A DNA stretch of 64,000 nt from Pseudomonas sp. WS 5079 (GTDB taxonomy: Bacteria > Pseudomonadota > Gammaproteobacteria > Pseudomonadales > Pseudomonadaceae): positions 310,001 to 374,000 of the forward strand of contig NZ_JAAQWN010000005.1 of NCBI RefSeq assembly GCF_012985465.1. Direction: 5' to 3'. Made by a program: the position numbers and the translations under genes. Below are positions 51,160 through 60,675 of this stretch, one piece after another (within the stretch, counting starts at the first letter, position 1; every line of letters begins with the position of its first letter). Below the pieces are notes generated by a model. It was not told the DNA's origin, searched no databases, and saw only the letters and a program-made list of their open reading frames with translations.

Positions 51160-51592
51160 GACGTCCTCGAACCACTGTGCAATGGAGCTCTCAAGGGGAG
51201 AGCCGACCGTGCCCTTACCTTAAGCGCCGCCAGGGCAGATTCAATGACCGATGCGCTCATTGGCCTTGACGAGCACGCTCAGACGAACGGTAGGAGGCTG
51301 GCGAAAACCCCAGGTTAATCGTTTTAGCTGTCTAGCCAAGGGGCTGGCGCGAAGATGGCCATATGCCTCATGCGCTTTTAAAAGGATTTCAATCTAAGTT
51401 GATATGAAAGCGATCTAAGCCACGCCCGACATGGGCTCTAAGGTTGAATCAGTAAGAAGTGTATGACGCTGCTGCCGGGTCTTGCTGGAGCAGCTGTAAG
51501 AAAAATGCCATCTCGCAGGCCTAACGTAGTCAATGATGGTGCTTGCATCGGCGCATTTGACGCTCAGGAATAACAACAAAAGGCAGTCAGCC
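51160..51592. other. 433-bp gap upstream of the thiolase operon
   Basis: Contains the promoter region of the minus-strand beta-oxidation operon and of the plus-strand small gene at 51593. No clear GAAAC/GTTTC PsrA-type dyad was found. A stretch near 51380-51420 is AT-rich and may be the promoter. No coding frame is convincing. Confidence 0.4.
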
Positions 51593-51688
51593 ATGTTCAA
51601 ACAATCGAAAGTCCGCCAGGCGGGGCTCATTCTCTTCGCCACCACACTGATTCTGATTTTGCCCAACCTGACCAAGATCATTGGTTGA
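51593..51688 (+). CDS. 31-residue single-span membrane protein
   Basis: ATG 51593 to TGA 51686-51688. A basic N-terminus ('MFKQSKVRQAG') precedes one hydrophobic helix ('LILFATTLILILPNL') and a short tail. AAGGCAG lies before the ATG. Its size and shape are like the small inner-membrane proteins that bind larger membrane partners. I believe similar peptides occur in other pseudomonads, but cannot check. Function unknown. Confidence 0.6.
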   Translation: MFKQSKVRQAGLILFATTLILILPNLTKIIG

Positions 51689-51833
51689 GCGGGCCGATCA
51701 CACCTAGACATTGCAGCCTTTGGCAGCACCGCCCGGGAAACCGCGTAGAGCGTTCCCGTGGCCGGGGCTGTCTTTTTTGCGTACGGCTTCGTCGTCGATG
51801 TCCGGTATCCTGAGCCCAGACCGCCACTGCCGA

Positions 51834-52658
51834 ATGGGACTCGCCTTGAAACACATTATCGTCCTGCTGATGCTGATCCTGGCCTACCCCGCCAGCGCCG
51901 CCTCGTTGACCATCGAGCTGGATCACAGCCGCACAACCTGGCAAACCGCCGAGTTGCTCAAGCACCCGGCAGCGCAAACCGTGCAGATCGTTGATGACGT
52001 TTCCTACAAGCGCAACATGACCTATCGCGCAGTACCGCTGGCCGTACTCTTGCCGGGCGTGTTGGCGCAGAACCATGTGCAGGCGGTAGCGCTCGATGGT
52101 TTCGCCGCCGAACTGGCTGCCGCGCCGCTGCTTTCGCAAAGCGGCGCCCAGGCGTGGTTGGCGGTGGAGGATCCGGCCCAGCCATGGCCCCCGCTGGCCA
52201 AGGGCAAGCCCAGCGCCGGGCCGTTTTACCTGGTGTGGACCCAACCCCAGGCGAGCGGGATCAGCCCGGAACAATGGCCCTTCCAGATCTCGACGATCAA
52301 ACAGTTGAAAACCGTTGCCGAACGCTTCCCGGCGCTGCTGCCGGACCCTGCGCTGGCGGTGGACGATCCGGTCAACCAGGGGTTCGCCCTGTTCCAGAAG
52401 AACTGCCTGGCCTGCCATCGCCTAAACGGCGCAGGTGACGCGCAGGTAGGCCCGGACCTGAATCTACCCTACAGCCCCACCGAATATTTCGGCGGCGACT
52501 TTCTCAAGCGTTACATCCGTGATCCCCAGAGCCTGAGGCATTGGCCGCAAGCCAAGATGCCGGCGTTTACCGCCAGCGTGTTGCCAGAGGCCGACCTGGA
52601 GTTGCTGGTGGGCTATTTGAAGCATATGGCCACTCGCAAAACCGACACCCCCTTCTAG
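51834..52658 (+). CDS. Periplasmic c-type cytochrome protein
   Basis: 274 residues. Signal peptide ('KHIIVLLMLILAYPASAA'), an N-terminal ~170-residue domain resembling an oxidoreductase-molybdopterin-like fold, then a mono-haem cytochrome c domain with CLACH (haem-binding CxxCH) and a Met in 'QAKMPAF' as likely sixth ligand. It carries electrons in the periplasm. ATG 51834 is chosen at the signal peptide. Its stop overlaps the end of the opposing NlpC gene by 4 bp. Confidence 0.85.
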   Translation: MGLALKHIIVLLMLILAYPASAASLTIELDHSRTTWQTAELLKHPAAQTVQIVDDVSYKRNMTYRAVPLAVLLPGVLAQNHVQAVALDGFAAELAAAPLLSQSGAQAWLAVEDPAQPWPPLAKGKPSAGPFYLVWTQPQASGISPEQWPFQISTIKQLKTVAERFPALLPDPALAVDDPVNQGFALFQKNCLACHRLNGAGDAQVGPDLNLPYSPTEYFGGDFLKRYIRDPQSLRHWPQAKMPAFTASVLPEADLELLVGYLKHMATRKTDTPF

Positions 52659-53194
52659 GGGTTCCGCGCCAGATGCTCCGACGGCAATACGCGCTTGGCG
52701 CTCAGATAGGCATTCTGCCAGTAGGCCTTGGACAAGGTATCAAGCTTCACCGTACCGCCGGTTTGCGGTGCATGGACGAAACGCCCTTCACCCACATAGA
52801 TGCCGGCATGGCTGACCTGCGAGCCGCCGCCCGTGGCGAAGAACAGCAAGTCACCGGTCTGCAGCGCATCTTCACGCACGTCCTGGGCCCGCATCACGAT
52901 CAACTCGCGAGTGGTGCGCGGCAGGGAGATACCAGCGGCATCGCGGTATACAAAACCAATCAGGCCACTGCAATCAAACCCCGAATCCGGAGTATTGCCG
53001 CCCCAGCGATAAGGCGTGCCGACCAGGCCCAGGGCGCGAAACAGCACATCTTCAGCCGCTGGCGAAAAATTCTGGGTGGCGTAGTTGAAGACCGGCTTGG
53101 GCTTGACAGCCACAGGCGCAGGTGGAGGACGGCTGGCGCAGGCACTGAGCAGTGCGGCGCAAACAACAAGAATTAGGCGGGCCGAGGTCGACAT
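52655..53194 (-). CDS. NlpC/P60-family lipoprotein endopeptidase
   Basis: 179 residues. Lipobox 'LLSACAS' near residue 19, and the NlpC/P60 domain with Cys in 'FDCSGLIGFVYRDAAG', His in 'VSHAGIYVG' and 'FVHAPQTGG'. It cleaves peptide cross-links in peptidoglycan at the outer membrane side, as E. coli Spr/MepS. A close relative is encoded directly upstream (53339-53968), in the same orientation. Confidence 0.9.
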   Translation of the reverse strand: MSTSARLILVVCAALLSACASRPPPAPVAVKPKPVFNYATQNFSPAAEDVLFRALGLVGTPYRWGGNTPDSGFDCSGLIGFVYRDAAGISLPRTTRELIVMRAQDVREDALQTGDLLFFATGGGSQVSHAGIYVGEGRFVHAPQTGGTVKLDTLSKAYWQNAYLSAKRVLPSEHLARNP

Positions 53195-53248
53195 GGGCAG
53201 AACAATCCTGATCTGGATGCGGCTTTCGCTGCCGAACGCTGAAAACTA

Positions 53249-53274
53249 GACCGCGCAAGCAAGCTTGCGCGGTC
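53249..53274 (-). terminator. Hairpin terminator behind the second NlpC gene
   Basis: 11-bp arms, GACCGCGCAAG and CTTGCGCGGTC, with a 4-nt loop; minus strand continues with UAGUUUUC. It separates the two NlpC/P60 genes into different transcripts. Confidence 0.7.
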
Positions 53275-53338
53275 AGGTTCGCAACAATATCTCAGGATTC
53301 TAGCGGTTACGCGTCAAACTTCAAGTATCACTTTAACT

Positions 53339-53968
53339 TTACTTGCGAGCGGTAACGGTAGTCGGGGCCATCGCCAATGCACGCTTGGCTTCGATGAAGG
53401 TTTTGCTCCAGTAGCTGTCGCCCAGCTTATCGACCCGCACCCCACCGCTGCGGCGGCTGCTGGAGTGGATGAACTGGTCATCGCCCAGGTAGATACCGGC
53501 GTGGCTGACACGACCACGGCCATTGGTACTGAAGAAAAGCAGATCGCCAGGCTTGAGGTTGTTCCGTGCGACCAACGGTGCATCCACGTTGATCATTTCG
53601 CGGGTGGAGCGCGGCAGGTTCATGCCGGCCTCTTCACGAAACAGATAGCCGATAAAGCCACTGCAGTCGAAACCGGCTTCAGAGGTACCGCCGAAACGGT
53701 AACGGGTACCGATCAGGGACATGCCGCGTTCGAGAATGCTATCGGCCAGCAGCGGCAGCTGATAAGGCTTGCTATCGGCGAACTGGGCCAGTTCTTTTTC
53801 GGTCGCCACCTCTTCTTCATAAACAGAAGAAGACTGTGCTGCGACGAATTTGGCTTGATGCTGTTGTTGCGGCTTTTGCTGCTCGACCACCTGCTGGGGG
53901 TGGGTGGCGCAACCAAACAACAGGGTAACGAGTGCGAGAGGCACGAGGGGTGCGAAGCGATTTAGCAT
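53339..53968 (-). CDS. NlpC/P60-family lipoprotein endopeptidase (second copy)
   Basis: 209 residues. Lipobox 'LLFGCATH', Gln-rich linker, then Cys in 'FDCSGFIGYLFREEAGM', His in 'VSHAGIYLGDDQFIHS'. Same fold as the 52655 gene and clearly paralogous, but with a longer N-terminal linker. ATG 53968 is preferred to GTG 53974. It is a putative peptidoglycan endopeptidase needed for wall growth. Confidence 0.9.
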   Translation of the reverse strand: MLNRFAPLVPLALVTLLFGCATHPQQVVEQQKPQQQHQAKFVAAQSSSVYEEEVATEKELAQFADSKPYQLPLLADSILERGMSLIGTRYRFGGTSEAGFDCSGFIGYLFREEAGMNLPRSTREMINVDAPLVARNNLKPGDLLFFSTNGRGRVSHAGIYLGDDQFIHSSSRRSGGVRVDKLGDSYWSKTFIEAKRALAMAPTTVTARK

Positions 53969-54181
53969 GGGCACGACCGTGGCTGATATGTAAAGAAGTC
54001 GAGACTATGCCTTCTATGACATCGATTTGCAAATTCAATCGTGATCTATGTGACTTCTTGTTTGACCTATGTCATCTAAGCCCTTACACCCCATTTAAGC
54101 CCTTTTGCGTGGCCATAGCGGCTCAAGCGCAGGTTTTCTGGCGCCTGGAATTTGCCAGGAGCACCGGTTTCAAAGGGCTGG

Positions 54182-54886
54182 CTACCAGCCGAGGGTTTCT
54201 TTGAGAAAGGGGATAGTGAGCTTGCGCTGGGCCTGCAAGGAGGCCTGGTCGAGCTGCTCGAGCAAGTCGAACAGCGCGCTCATGCTGCGGGTACCGCGGG
54301 TGAGGATGAAATGCCCGACTTCATCGGTCAGGTGCAAGCCACGGCGCGAGGCACGCAGTTGCAGGGCCCGCAATTTGTCTTCGTCGGACAGCGGGCGCAT
54401 CTGGAAGATCAGCGCCAGGGTCAGGCGCGACTTGAGGTCTGCCAGCTTGACCGGCAATTCCCGTGGCGAGGTAGACGCGGCAATCAACAGGCGCCGGCCA
54501 CTGTCGCGCAGGCGGTTGAACAGATGGAACAGTGCTTCTTCCCAGTCTGCCCGGCCGGCGACCGCTTGCAGGTCGTCCAGGCACACCAGTTCGTATTGCT
54601 CAAGGTTGTCGAGGATACCGATGCCACGGTCCAGCAGCTCGGCCAACGGCAGGTACACCGCCGGCTCACCCAACTGCTCAAAACGCAGGCAGGCGGCCTG
54701 CAACAGGTGGGTCCGCCCCACGCCGTCCTTGCCCCAGAGGTAGATCAGGCTTTCCGTCCACCCGGCGTCGGCTTCGCAGAGCCGCTCGACATAGCCGAGT
54801 GCAGCGGCATTGGCGCCTGGGTAGTAATTGATGAAGGTAGCGTCGTCACGCAGACGCACACCTAGGGGCAGCTGAATCGGTTTCAT
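54182..54886 (-). CDS. hda: DnaA regulatory inactivator Hda
   Basis: 234 residues, a DnaA domain III-like AAA+ protein without DNA-binding domain: 'GVRLRDDATFINYYPGANAAAL', Walker A 'GKDGVGRTHLL', Walker B 'LVCLDDLQ', sensor 'LLIAAS', box VII 'LKSRLTLALI'. The N-terminal 'QLPLGVRL' is the clamp-binding motif of Hda. With the DNA-loaded beta clamp it triggers ATP hydrolysis by DnaA. Upstream of it in the same direction is the permease gene perM, as in other pseudomonads. Confidence 0.95.
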   Translation of the reverse strand: MKPIQLPLGVRLRDDATFINYYPGANAAALGYVERLCEADAGWTESLIYLWGKDGVGRTHLLQAACLRFEQLGEPAVYLPLAELLDRGIGILDNLEQYELVCLDDLQAVAGRADWEEALFHLFNRLRDSGRRLLIAASTSPRELPVKLADLKSRLTLALIFQMRPLSDEDKLRALQLRASRRGLHLTDEVGHFILTRGTRSMSALFDLLEQLDQASLQAQRKLTIPFLKETLGW

Positions 54887-55066
54887 GCTGACTGAACGGT
54901 TCCAATCGAACCGTTAGTGGCCTCTGTGAAAAGTTTGCAAAGTTTATACCCGTGACGCCGGGCGCACAATGCAACAGACCACAAGCAAAATCAAAGGTTT
55001 GCGTTAACTCATTGGATTTTTTGGAGATTGTTTGACGCGATGGCTAAATGCCAAGCCCTAGAGGTA

Positions 55067-55093
55067 ACAAACCCGGCCTTGAGCCGGGTTTGT
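55067..55093 (-). terminator. Rho-independent terminator behind the AI-2E family permease gene
   Basis: ACAAACCCGGC-CTTGA-GCCGGGTTTGT; on the minus strand a U-containing tail follows. Separates the permease from hda. Confidence 0.8.
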
Positions 55094-55101
55094 GATCAGC
55101 C

Positions 55102-56175
55102 TTACAACTGAGGGTCATCGGCGCCCGTATAGACGTCCGAATCCTTGTACACATCATGCACATGGCGCACCAGCACCATGATCACCGCCGCCACCGGCAG
55201 CGCCAGGAGGATGCCGGTAAAGCCAAACAGCTCGCCGCCCGCCAGGATCGCAAAGATCACGGCCACCGGATGCAGGCCGATGCGGTCGCCCACCAGCAAC
55301 GGCGTCAGCACCATGCCTTCCAGGGCCTGACCAACCATGAACACCGCGACAATCCCCAGCATCGGGTACAAGTCGCCGCCAAACTGGAACAGGCCGGCCA
55401 CCAGCGCCGCGCCAATCCCGATGACAAAGCCCATGTACGGCACAATCGCCGCCAGGCCGGCAATCATGCCGATCAACAGGCCCAGTTCCAGGCCAATCGC
55501 CATTAGCCCGCCAGCGTAGATAATCCCCAGCGCGACCATCACCAGCAACTGCCCGCGAACAAACGCACCCAGTACCTCATGGCACTCCCCGGCCAGGGAC
55601 ACGATGCGCTCCTCGCTATCACGGGGCAGCAGGTTGCGGATCTTGGCCATCATGATGTCCCAGTCACGCAGCAGGTAGAACGCCACCACCGGGATCAACA
55701 CCAGGTTGGTCAGCCAACCGATCAGCGCCAGGCTGGAAGCCGTGGCTTGGCTGAGGATCACCCCGACGATATCGGTGGTCTGGCCCATATGCTCGCTGAT
55801 CGCGGCCTTGACCTTGTCGAACTTCCAGAAGCCATCGGCCAGGCCGAGCTTGGACTGCGCCCACGGCATGGCCGTGTGTTGCAGCCAGTCGAGCATTTGC
55901 GGCGCCAATTCGTACAGGCGGATCATCTGCTTGGCCAGCATCGGCACCAGCACCAACAGCAGCGCCATGACGATCAGGGTAAACAGCGCAAATACCGCCA
56001 CCACGCCCCAGGTGCGCGACAGGCCGAGTTTTTCCAGGCGATCGACCACCGGGTCGAACAGATAAGCCAGCAGCAACGCGACCAGGAACGGCGTCAGGAT
56101 CGAATGCAGCAAGAACACAAAGACGCACAGCAGGACAATCCCGCCAAGCCACACCCAACGACGCGTATCCGCCAT
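55102..56175 (-). CDS. AI-2E family transporter (PerM-like permease)
   Basis: 357 residues with eight or so hydrophobic helices: 'WVWLGGIVLLCVFVFLLHSILTPFLVALLLAYLFDPVVDRLEKL' at the start and 'GLAAIVPYMGFVIGIGAAL' in the middle are typical. Members include sodium/proton antiporters and putative exporters. ATG 56175 has GGAG 6 nt upstream and gives the usual start 'MADTRRWVWLGG'; an ATG 12 bp earlier is possible. Probably co-transcribed with the DUF2066 gene 44 bp upstream. Confidence 0.9.
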   Translation of the reverse strand: MADTRRWVWLGGIVLLCVFVFLLHSILTPFLVALLLAYLFDPVVDRLEKLGLSRTWGVVAVFALFTLIVMALLLVLVPMLAKQMIRLYELAPQMLDWLQHTAMPWAQSKLGLADGFWKFDKVKAAISEHMGQTTDIVGVILSQATASSLALIGWLTNLVLIPVVAFYLLRDWDIMMAKIRNLLPRDSEERIVSLAGECHEVLGAFVRGQLLVMVALGIIYAGGLMAIGLELGLLIGMIAGLAAIVPYMGFVIGIGAALVAGLFQFGGDLYPMLGIVAVFMVGQALEGMVLTPLLVGDRIGLHPVAVIFAILAGGELFGFTGILLALPVAAVIMVLVRHVHDVYKDSDVYTGADDPQL

Positions 56176-56218
56176 AAACCACTCCATCTGTCAGTTGCTT
56201 CTATATAAGGAAGAACAT

Positions 56219-57277
56219 TTACCAACGAAAACGCAGCTGCGGCTCGGGCTCGGCTTGCGGCACGGGTGCCCGTGAAGCGCCTTCGACCACTGGCGCCGGC
56301 ACAGGTTGTGGCGCGAGCGCCTCGCCGGCCGGCACTTCCTGCAGCTTGGCCAGGCTCAACTGGCTGCGCAGTTGCTCGCTGCTGCCATTGACCCGATAGA
56401 CGATCCGGTCGCCATCCACTCGCTGCAACTGCGCACCAAAGGGCTCCAGCAGGTGACCGAGGGCGGCGTAGCGTTCCAGGGTCATGCCCTGCACTTGCAG
56501 CAACTGCTCGCTCGACACCCCGGCTTTTACCGCAAACCGTGGGGCAAGCCGCTCACTGACCGCCAGCAAGACGGCATCGGCCAAGGCCGCGGTGTCGGCG
56601 CCCTGTACGGTGCCCTGCTCGGCTTTGTCACCCAGCCACAGGCGCCACTTGGCTTGCCATTGGCCCGTGTCTTCACGGGCATGCACCGCCAGCAGCGCAT
56701 CGGCGCCATAACGCTCGGAGGCCGAACGCAGGGGCGCGGGATCTGCGCTCTCAAGATTAGGCGCGGTGGCAACGATCTGTTCATCGAGGTCACCCAGCGG
56801 CAGGCGCAACGGCAAGCCCCGATGCTGGGCCGCACGGCGCAGCGGCTCGGCAGCGGCCTGGCCATCACCCACCAGGCTGCTGCCTTCGGTGGAATCGCTG
56901 AGCCACCAGCCAAGGATCGATGGCCGATTGTTACCCCACAGCGCCAGGCCGGCATCACGCAGGGCGCGGTCGGTGCTGACCGGATCGAAATCCACTTGCA
57001 GGCTTTCCGGCGGGCCGGCGTCGTAGCCGTACTGGCTGATGATCTGTTGCGGATCCTTGCGAATTGCCGCCAGGCCAGGGCCCTGGGCGGCCTTGGTGTC
57101 GCCGGTGAGGCGGATCACCAGGGTTTCCAGGGCGCGCTGGGTAGCTTGTGCGCGCTCCTCGGGCGCCTGGCTGCTGACCGGCTCCAGCACTTGATAAAGA
57201 CCATTAACAGTTTCGGCATGACTGGCCAGGCTGACCAACGACAAACAGCCCACAAAAAAATATCTACTCAGACCCAT
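56219..57277 (-). CDS. DUF2066 domain protein, exported
   Basis: 352 residues. Signal peptide 'YFFVGCLSLVSLASHAE', the DUF2066 domain ('VNGLYQVLEPVSSQAPEERAQATQRALETLVIRLTGD') and a Pro/Ala/Glu-rich tail 'QPVPAPVVEGASRAPVPQAEPEPQ'. Family function is unknown; it is located before the permease and opposite purM in pseudomonads. ATG 57277 is taken at the signal peptide rather than farther up. Confidence 0.85.
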   Translation of the reverse strand: MGLSRYFFVGCLSLVSLASHAETVNGLYQVLEPVSSQAPEERAQATQRALETLVIRLTGDTKAAQGPGLAAIRKDPQQIISQYGYDAGPPESLQVDFDPVSTDRALRDAGLALWGNNRPSILGWWLSDSTEGSSLVGDGQAAAEPLRRAAQHRGLPLRLPLGDLDEQIVATAPNLESADPAPLRSASERYGADALLAVHAREDTGQWQAKWRLWLGDKAEQGTVQGADTAALADAVLLAVSERLAPRFAVKAGVSSEQLLQVQGMTLERYAALGHLLEPFGAQLQRVDGDRIVYRVNGSSEQLRSQLSLAKLQEVPAGEALAPQPVPAPVVEGASRAPVPQAEPEPQLRFRW

Positions 57278-57635
57278 GAAAAAAGATTCCCGAACGACAA
57301 AAAAGCGGCTGGAACAGGCCGCGTGAAGAAGGTTAAGCAAGGCTGTGACCACAGCGACCGGCAAAACATTCACAAGGCCCCGGTAAGTTTTCGTACTGTC
57401 ATAACGATAGCGGGTTAAAGGCTATACCTTAATACAGGCGATCGCGGCGCCGATTAAGGTTTTTTTAGCACCATATGCCCCTGCCCGTCGGCCCGAGGAT
57501 GGCCGCTGCCCCTCAAGCCTGATAAAATCGCGCGCCTTCGCAGACCGTCAACGGCTGGGCGTCCTGAAGTGTTCGACTTCCGTACCCCCACCGCATCGGT
57601 CGTTACCCCTGAATCCCCCCCTAAAGGCCTGGATC
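57278..57635. other. Divergent promoter region DUF2066 / purM
   Basis: 358 bp with AT-rich stretches near 57240-57310 and 57455-57470. A TGATAAAAT at 57520-57528 is a possible extended -10 for purM. I could not find a convincing PurR operator dyad. No gene is seen here. Confidence 0.45.
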
Positions 57636-58694
57636 ATGAGCAAGCAACCCTCCCTGAGCTACAAGGACGCCGGTGTAGACATCGACGCCGGTGAAGCATT
57701 GGTCGAACGCATCAAGAGCGTCGCCAAGCGCACTGCGCGCCCCGAAGTCATGGGTGGCCTGGGCGGTTTCGGCGCCCTCTGCGAGATCCCGGCCGGCTAC
57801 AAGCAGCCTGTGCTGGTCTCCGGCACCGACGGCGTGGGCACCAAGCTGCGCCTGGCGCTGAACCTGAACAAGCACGACACCATCGGCATCGACCTGGTGG
57901 CCATGTGCGTCAACGACCTGGTGGTATGCGGTGCCGAGCCGCTGTTCTTCCTCGACTACTACGCCACCGGCAAACTGAACGTGGAAACCGCTGCACAAGT
58001 GGTCACCGGTATCGGCGCTGGCTGCGAACTGTCGGGTTGCTCCCTGGTCGGCGGCGAAACCGCTGAAATGCCAGGCATGTACGAAGGCGAAGACTACGAC
58101 TTGGCCGGCTTCTGCGTCGGCGTCGTGGAAAAAGCCGAGATCATCGACGGCTCCAAGGTAGCTGCCGGTGACGCCCTGCTGGCCCTGCCATCGTCCGGCC
58201 CGCACTCCAACGGCTACTCGCTGATCCGCAAGATCATCGAAGTGTCCGGCGCCGACATCGAGAACACCCAGCTCGATGGCAAGCCTTTGACCGACCTGCT
58301 GATGGCCCCGACCCGCATCTACGTCAAGCCGTTGCTCAAGCTGATCAAGGACACTGGCACAGTCAAGGCCATGGCCCACATCACCGGTGGCGGCCTGCTG
58401 GACAACATCCCGCGCGTGCTGCCAAAAGGCGCCCAGGCCATCGTCGACGTGGCCAGCTGGCAGCGCCCGGCGGTCTTCGACTGGCTGCAAGAGAAAGGCA
58501 ACGTCAACGAAACCGAAATGCACCGCGTGCTGAACTGCGGCGTGGGCATGGTCATCTGCGTGGCGCAAGAGCACGTGGAAAGCGCGCTGAACGTACTGCG
58601 TGAAGCCGGCGAGCAGCCATGGGTGATCGGCCAGATCGCCACCGCTGCCGAAGGCGCTGCCCAGGTTGAACTGAAGAACCTCAAGGCTCACTGA
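57636..58694 (+). CDS. purM: Phosphoribosylformylglycinamidine cyclo-ligase
   Basis: 352 residues. '[27 protein letters not shown]', '[18 protein letters not shown]', '[25 protein letters not shown]' and '[24 protein letters not shown]' are invariant PurM blocks. It makes aminoimidazole ribotide from FGAM with ATP, in the cytoplasm. Its stop overlaps the purN start (ATGA-type overlap at 58692-58696). Confidence 0.98.
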   Translation: MSKQPSLSYKDAGVDIDAGEALVERIKSVAKRTARPEVMGGLGGFGALCEIPAGYKQPVLVSGTDGVGTKLRLALNLNKHDTIGIDLVAMCVNDLVVCGAEPLFFLDYYATGKLNVETAAQVVTGIGAGCELSGCSLVGGETAEMPGMYEGEDYDLAGFCVGVVEKAEIIDGSKVAAGDALLALPSSGPHSNGYSLIRKIIEVSGADIENTQLDGKPLTDLLMAPTRIYVKPLLKLIKDTGTVKAMAHITGGGLLDNIPRVLPKGAQAIVDVASWQRPAVFDWLQEKGNVNETEMHRVLNCGVGMVICVAQEHVESALNVLREAGEQPWVIGQIATAAEGAAQVELKNLKAH

Positions 58695-59344
58695 TGCCAG
58701 CAACCTGTGATGTCGTGGTGCTGCTCTCCGGCACCGGCAGTAACTTGCAGGCCCTGATCGACAGCACGCGCGCCGGCGACAGCCCGGTGCGCATCGCTGC
58801 GGTGATTTCCAACCGCAGCGACGCCTACGGCCTGCAACGCGCCCAGGACGCGGGTATCGATACCCGCTCCCTGGATCACAAGGCGTTCGAAGGTCGCGAG
58901 GCCTTCGATGCAGCCTTGATCGAACTGATCGACGCCTTCAACCCCAAACTCGTGGTGCTCGCCGGCTTCATGCGCATTCTCAGCGCTGATTTCGTGCGCC
59001 ATTACCAGGGGCGCCTGCTGAATATCCACCCTTCCCTGCTGCCCAAATACAAAGGGTTACACACTCACCAGCGGGCCCTTGAGGCCGGCGATACAGAGCA
59101 CGGCTGCAGCGTGCACTTTGTCACCGAGGAACTCGATGGCGGGCCACTGGTCGTACAGGCAGTAGTTCCGGTAGAGTCTGCGGACTCAGCGCAGAGCCTT
59201 GCGCAACGGGTTCACACCCAGGAACACAGGATTTACCCGCTGGCGGTTCGCTGGTTTGCCGAAGGACGCTTGGTTCTCGGTGAACAGGGTGCATTGTTGG
59301 ACGGCCAGTTACTTGCGGCCAGCGGCCACTTGATTCGTACCTAG
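58694..59344 (+). CDS. purN: Phosphoribosylglycinamide formyltransferase
   Basis: 216 residues. 'VVLLSGTGSNLQALID', 'GRLLNIHPSLLPKYKGLHTHQRAL' (catalytic His region), 'EHGCSVHFVTEELDGGP' (catalytic Asp). Transfers a formyl group from 10-formyl-THF to GAR. Translation coupled with purM. Confidence 0.98.
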   Translation: MPATCDVVVLLSGTGSNLQALIDSTRAGDSPVRIAAVISNRSDAYGLQRAQDAGIDTRSLDHKAFEGREAFDAALIELIDAFNPKLVVLAGFMRILSADFVRHYQGRLLNIHPSLLPKYKGLHTHQRALEAGDTEHGCSVHFVTEELDGGPLVVQAVVPVESADSAQSLAQRVHTQEHRIYPLAVRWFAEGRLVLGEQGALLDGQLLAASGHLIRT

Positions 59345-59352
59345 GAGATTTT

Positions 59353-60066
59353 ATGCGTCGCGCCCTGCTCTTCGCTTTTGCTCTGCTTGCCCTGCCTACC
59401 GTGCACGCGGCAGATCTTCAGCCTTTCTCCGCCAGCTATACCGCCGACTGGAAGCAGTTGCCCATGAGCGGTACTGCGGAACGCAGCCTGGAAAAAACCG
59501 CCGACGGTACCTGGAAGCTCAGCTTCAAGGCCTCGATGATGATCGCCAGCCTGACCGAAACAAGTACCTTGACCCTGGACAAGGATACTTTGCTGCCACA
59601 GTCCTACCACTTTGAACGGGGTGGGCTGGGTAAAGCCAAGAAAGCCGACCTGGACTTCGACTGGACCGCCAAGATGGTCACCGGTACCGATCGCGGCGAT
59701 GCAGTGAAGATCCCGCTGAACCGTGGCATGGTCGACAAATCCACTTACCAGTTGGCCCTGCAGCATGACGTGGCCGCCGGCAAGAAAACCATGAGCTACC
59801 AGGTGGTGGATGATGGTGAAGTCGACACCTATGACTTCCGCGTGCTGGGTGCCGAGAAAGTCGACACCAAGGCCGGCAAGATCGACGCCATCAAGGTTGA
59901 ACGCGTGCGCGACCCGACGCAAAGCAAGCGCACCACCGTGATGTGGTTTGCCAAGGATTGGGACTACCTGCTGGTTCGCCTGCAGCAAGTCGAAACCGAC
60001 GGCAAGGAATACAACATCATGCTGTTGGACGGCACGGTCAATGGCAAGGTTGTGAAAGGCATCTGA
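59353..60066 (+). CDS. DUF3108 domain-containing exported protein
   Basis: 237 residues. Signal peptide 'LLFAFALLALPTVHA' and a beta-rich body ('FSASYTADWKQLPMSGTAERSLEKTADGTWKLSFKASMM'). Family function is unknown; located behind purN in Pseudomonas. TAGGAG lies before the ATG, 8 bp after the purN stop, and the terminator follows, so it is the last gene of this operon. Confidence 0.88.
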   Translation: MRRALLFAFALLALPTVHAADLQPFSASYTADWKQLPMSGTAERSLEKTADGTWKLSFKASMMIASLTETSTLTLDKDTLLPQSYHFERGGLGKAKKADLDFDWTAKMVTGTDRGDAVKIPLNRGMVDKSTYQLALQHDVAAGKKTMSYQVVDDGEVDTYDFRVLGAEKVDTKAGKIDAIKVERVRDPTQSKRTTVMWFAKDWDYLLVRLQQVETDGKEYNIMLLDGTVNGKVVKGI

Positions 60067-60084
60067 TCGTTGATGGGTTGAAAG

Positions 60085-60111
60085 AGCCTCGCTAAATGCG
60101 GGGCTTTTTTT
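60085..60111 (+). terminator. Rho-independent terminator of the purM-purN-DUF3108 operon
   Basis: AGCCTCGC-TAAAT-GCGGGGCT with T7. Confidence 0.87.
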
Positions 60112-60145
60112 CGCCTGGAGTTTGTGGTGAGGCGACTGGCGCTAT

Positions 60146-60206
60146 CTATCGCAGGCAAGCCAGTTCCCACAGGTGAGCGCATTCCAAGCTGGCTTGCCTG
60201 CGATAG
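60146..60206. repeat. REP-type inverted pair
   Basis: Arms CTATCGCAGGCAAGCCAG (60146-60163) and its complement (60189-60206), 18 bp perfect, with a 25-bp centre containing a TTCCCACAGGTG piece. Same arm family as 62161-62262. Together with the terminator it fills the gap 60067-60434; the rest shows an AT-rich promoter-like stretch before 60435. Confidence 0.75.
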
Positions 60207-60434
60207 CGGTGGGATGCCCGGCACACGGCCAAAAGCCTCACTCAAACATGAAACTTTTGTCATAAATCCCCGCCCCCTGCGACGCAATGTCGCGGTTTAC
60301 TTGGCCTGGAGCATTGTTGCGTTTGCTGCAATGAATTGTTGCGCGCAAAGTCAGTTTACTTAGCAAGCTAACAAAATATATAACAAAGGCCTGCGACGCC
60401 TTGCCGCAGATCAACCAGAGACTGGAGCAAGCAG

Positions 60435-60623
60435 ATGACAGTAAAAGTAACGGAACGCGACGATGCCCATATGTCCCACGAGGCCCTGGCCCACGGAATT
60501 CATATCTGGGATGTACATCAACAAGACCTGCTGGTCGGTATGTTTCACAACGAGTCCGACGCCCATAACTATAAAAACGAGCTCGAAACCCTCGAAATGA
60601 GACGCCAGGCATCTAGCTCCTGA
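60435..60623 (+). CDS. Small conserved-looking protein of unknown function
   Basis: 62 residues, His-rich ('DDAHMSHEALAHGIHIWDVHQQDLLVGMFHNESDAHNYKNELE'), acidic, soluble. GGAG lies 9 nt before the ATG. The seven His and acidic pattern may bind metal, but nothing is proved. Own promoter region and terminator, so it is a single-gene unit. Confidence 0.7.
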   Translation: MTVKVTERDDAHMSHEALAHGIHIWDVHQQDLLVGMFHNESDAHNYKNELETLEMRRQASSS

Positions 60624-60675
60624 ATAACTGAAATCCCATAGCCACCCGGCCCACGCAGCCGCAGTGCCTATAAAC

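Noticed and set aside
57621..58703. 360-codon minus-strand frame opposite purM
   Set aside because: It mirrors purM exactly; such antisense frames come from high GC at third positions. The purM identity is certain.
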